Of a stretch of 7,439 bases of DNA, positions 5,986-7,439 are shown one piece after another (the first letter of the stretch is position 1; each line of letters starts with the position of its first letter). The position numbers and the translations under genes are program-made. The DNA comes from Desulfobacterales bacterium (GTDB lineage: Bacteria > Desulfobacterota > Desulfobacteria > Desulfobacterales > Desulfosalsimonadaceae), in NCBI GenBank assembly GCA_018399455.1, contig JAGYOT010000081.1, positions 1-7,439 of the forward strand, given 5' to 3'. The notes below the pieces were generated by a model, which saw nothing but the letters and a program-made list of their open reading frames with translations, did not search any database and had not been told where the DNA came from.

Positions 5986-7439
5986 AGGTTGCCGCTGATG
6001 CGTCCGGTTGAAGTTCTGGGGTGACGGGCATGGGCCGCTCCGTCCATAGTGGATTATACATGGCGTAAAATGCCCGGCAGAAAAGGATTTCCATGATCTC
6101 GGCGGCTGTCGGGGAGCCGGTGCTCAAATTTGTTAAGGACCGGGTTTTTATTGTCTGGGTTTTAATCGTCTCCAGGACCTTTAAAAATGTGATGATCCGG
6201 ATCTGCCGGGATGAAGCGGACTTGACGCCTTGAAGCCGCTTCTCGTGTTTTACCCGGTTTCTCCGAATACTCTCGGCCGGGGCATAGGCCAAGGCCTCCC
6301 GGTTGTTCGGGAAAAATTCCTGCTCGGCGATCATTTGATGCAGGGTCTTCTTTAGAAATGCGCTTTCCTGGATGGCCTCAGCGGATAAGGTATCACAAAT
6401 CAGGGGAGGCAGTGCAACCCGGAGGTATTTTAAGCGGTTTTCATATTCCTGGATATTTTCTGCCAGTTCCGTTGATGCGGTATTCCAGAAATTCCAGCTG
6501 ACCTGTTTGAAAATTTCCGACGGCAGCTGGGGGCTTTTTTGTTTAAGCCTCAGGATCTCGGGAATCAGTTTGGCGGTACGCTGAAAAAGGTGTTCGCCCG
6601 TGACGATGTTGAAGATAATCCCTACGGCCGCATACCAGTCCTGCATATAAAAAATTCGCGGCATGTCGGCCCCGAACAACTCTTTTAACACGGGATTGCC
6701 GAAAACTTGCGAGGGCGTCATGAAAGCGGGAGTCCCTGCCATCAGGGGCTGCTCTATTTCCCCCGGCTGGGTGTCTTCAAATGATATTGCGGTTTCAAGA
6801 TCAATCAGACCCAGGTCATAGCTTTCCGGGTCTCCCAGAAGATGATCCGCTCCATCGAAGTTTTTGGCCACAAATATATTATCCGGCTTCAGATCCCGAA
6901 CCGCCACGTTCTGTTTTTTCAGCCGCCCGATCAGTTCCAGTGTATTGGCGATCAGGGCCGCCATTTTTGACTGGTTGGTGTAGAATATTTTTTGCCCGAC
7001 GTGATCATCAACCAGTTTTTTGTAGTTCCTGAGCGTTGCCTGATCAACTGCGTTGATGGATGAAAGGGCATGTTGGATATTTTCAGCAACAGTTTCTGAA
7101 TACCCGCTTGCTGAGATATCAGGCCTTTTGCCGGCCATCCAGTCAAAAAACCATTCCTCCCTTATATAATCCGGTATACTCAGAAGTCCCTCGGTATGCT
7201 GGATAACGCGGTCCAGGCGTTTGTGATAATCACGAAACAACCGATTGATGGAAAAAAAGGTTTCATCGCGACCGGTGCCATAAACGGTTTCAAAGGCATC
7301 CAGATAGAAAAACGCATCCCGGTTTTTGAGAATCGTCTCCGTAGTGCGAATGGTTTTTTCATGAATTCCGTCCAAAATCTGGTTTAAAAAGGCATAACGG
7401 GAAAGATTCATGAAATCCGACAACGTTCCCAAAATAACC
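5966..7439 (-). CDS. Serine/threonine protein kinase-like protein, 5' partial
   Basis: The frame stays open to the right edge, so the N-terminus is probably outside; a TTG at 7432 and an ATG at 7411 are only possible internal starts. Numbering from 7432, the C-lobe kinase motifs are visible. VAVRDLKPDNIFVA (176-189) is the catalytic loop with D180 and N185, but the usual HRD histidine is Val. LGLIDLETA (207-215) has D211 where DFG is expected, giving DLE. AGTPAFMTPSQ (232-242) matches the activation-segment end, with PSQ for APE, and QDWYAAVGIIFNIVTGEHLF (264-283) matches the helix-F region with D265. No glycine-rich loop or VAIK-type lysine is visible in the ~175 residues before the catalytic loop, so the N-lobe would have to lie upstream. 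The C-terminal ~200 residues are helical and of unknown function. No membrane segment is seen. The kinase fold call is good; activity and substrate are unknown. Confidence 0.8.
   Translation of the reverse strand, partial: VILGTLSDFMNLSRYAFLNQILDGIHEKTIRTTETILKNRDAFFYLDAFETVYGTGRDETFFSINRLFRDYHKRLDRVIQHTEGLLSIPDYIREEWFFDWMAGKRPDISASGYSETVAENIQHALSSINAVDQATLRNYKKLVDDHVGQKIFYTNQSKMAALIANTLELIGRLKKQNVAVRDLKPDNIFVAKNFDGADHLLGDPESYDLGLIDLETAISFEDTQPGEIEQPLMAGTPAFMTPSQVFGNPVLKELFGADMPRIFYMQDWYAAVGIIFNIVTGEHLFQRTAKLIPEILRLKQKSPQLPSEIFKQVSWNFWNTASTELAENIQEYENRLKYLRVALPPLICDTLSAEAIQESAFLKKTLHQMIAEQEFFPNNREALAYAPAESIRRNRVKHEKRLQGVKSASSRQIRIITFLKVLETIKTQTIKTRSLTNLSTGSPTAAEIMEILFCRAFYAMYNPLWTERPMPVTPELQPDASAATFRPDTA

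Overview
The window suggests a Gram-negative, moderately GC-rich bacterium. The mix of a ThiE-ThiL fusion, a DUF4301 protein and a standalone HPt protein fits Desulfobacterota (former Deltaproteobacteria, Desulfobacterales-like). This assignment rests on remembered family distribution, not on a search. No RNA gene, insertion sequence, CRISPR array or phage gene was seen.

Left part (1-3669, + strand): three co-directional genes with short gaps form a probable operon. First is the 3' part of an in-frame fusion of thiamine-phosphate synthase (ThiE) and thiamine-monophosphate kinase (ThiL), whose 5' end lies outside the window. Next is a ManC-type mannose-1-phosphate guanylyltransferase that makes GDP-mannose. 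It has a C-terminal cupin (isomerase) domain in which several expected metal ligands appear to be missing. Last is undecaprenyl-diphosphatase UppP, which recycles the lipid carrier used for peptidoglycan and surface polysaccharide. ManC and UppP share an envelope or polysaccharide theme; the thiamine enzyme looks like a passenger.

Middle part (3670-5616): on the minus strand lies a 525-residue DUF4301 protein. Its motifs resemble those of UDP-sugar pyrophosphorylases, so it may be an uncharacterised nucleotidyltransferase. A short open frame starts 26 bases past its stop on the same strand and runs into the uppP 3' end. It looks like the truncated N-terminus of a larger gene, possibly a GH13-type sugar phosphorylase. 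The 161-bp gap 5456-5616 separates DUF4301 from the divergent HPt gene and holds a good TATAAT box facing DUF4301.

Right part (5617-7439): a small histidine phosphotransfer (HPt) protein on the + strand converges on, and overlaps by 20 bp, a divergent Ser/Thr protein-kinase-like gene on the minus strand. The kinase gene enters from beyond the right edge. Its catalytic loop and activation segment are recognisable but atypical, and any N-lobe would be outside the window.

The most notable points are the thiE-thiL fusion, the degenerate isomerase domain of ManC, the pyrophosphorylase-like signature in DUF4301, and the gene remnant between DUF4301 and uppP.
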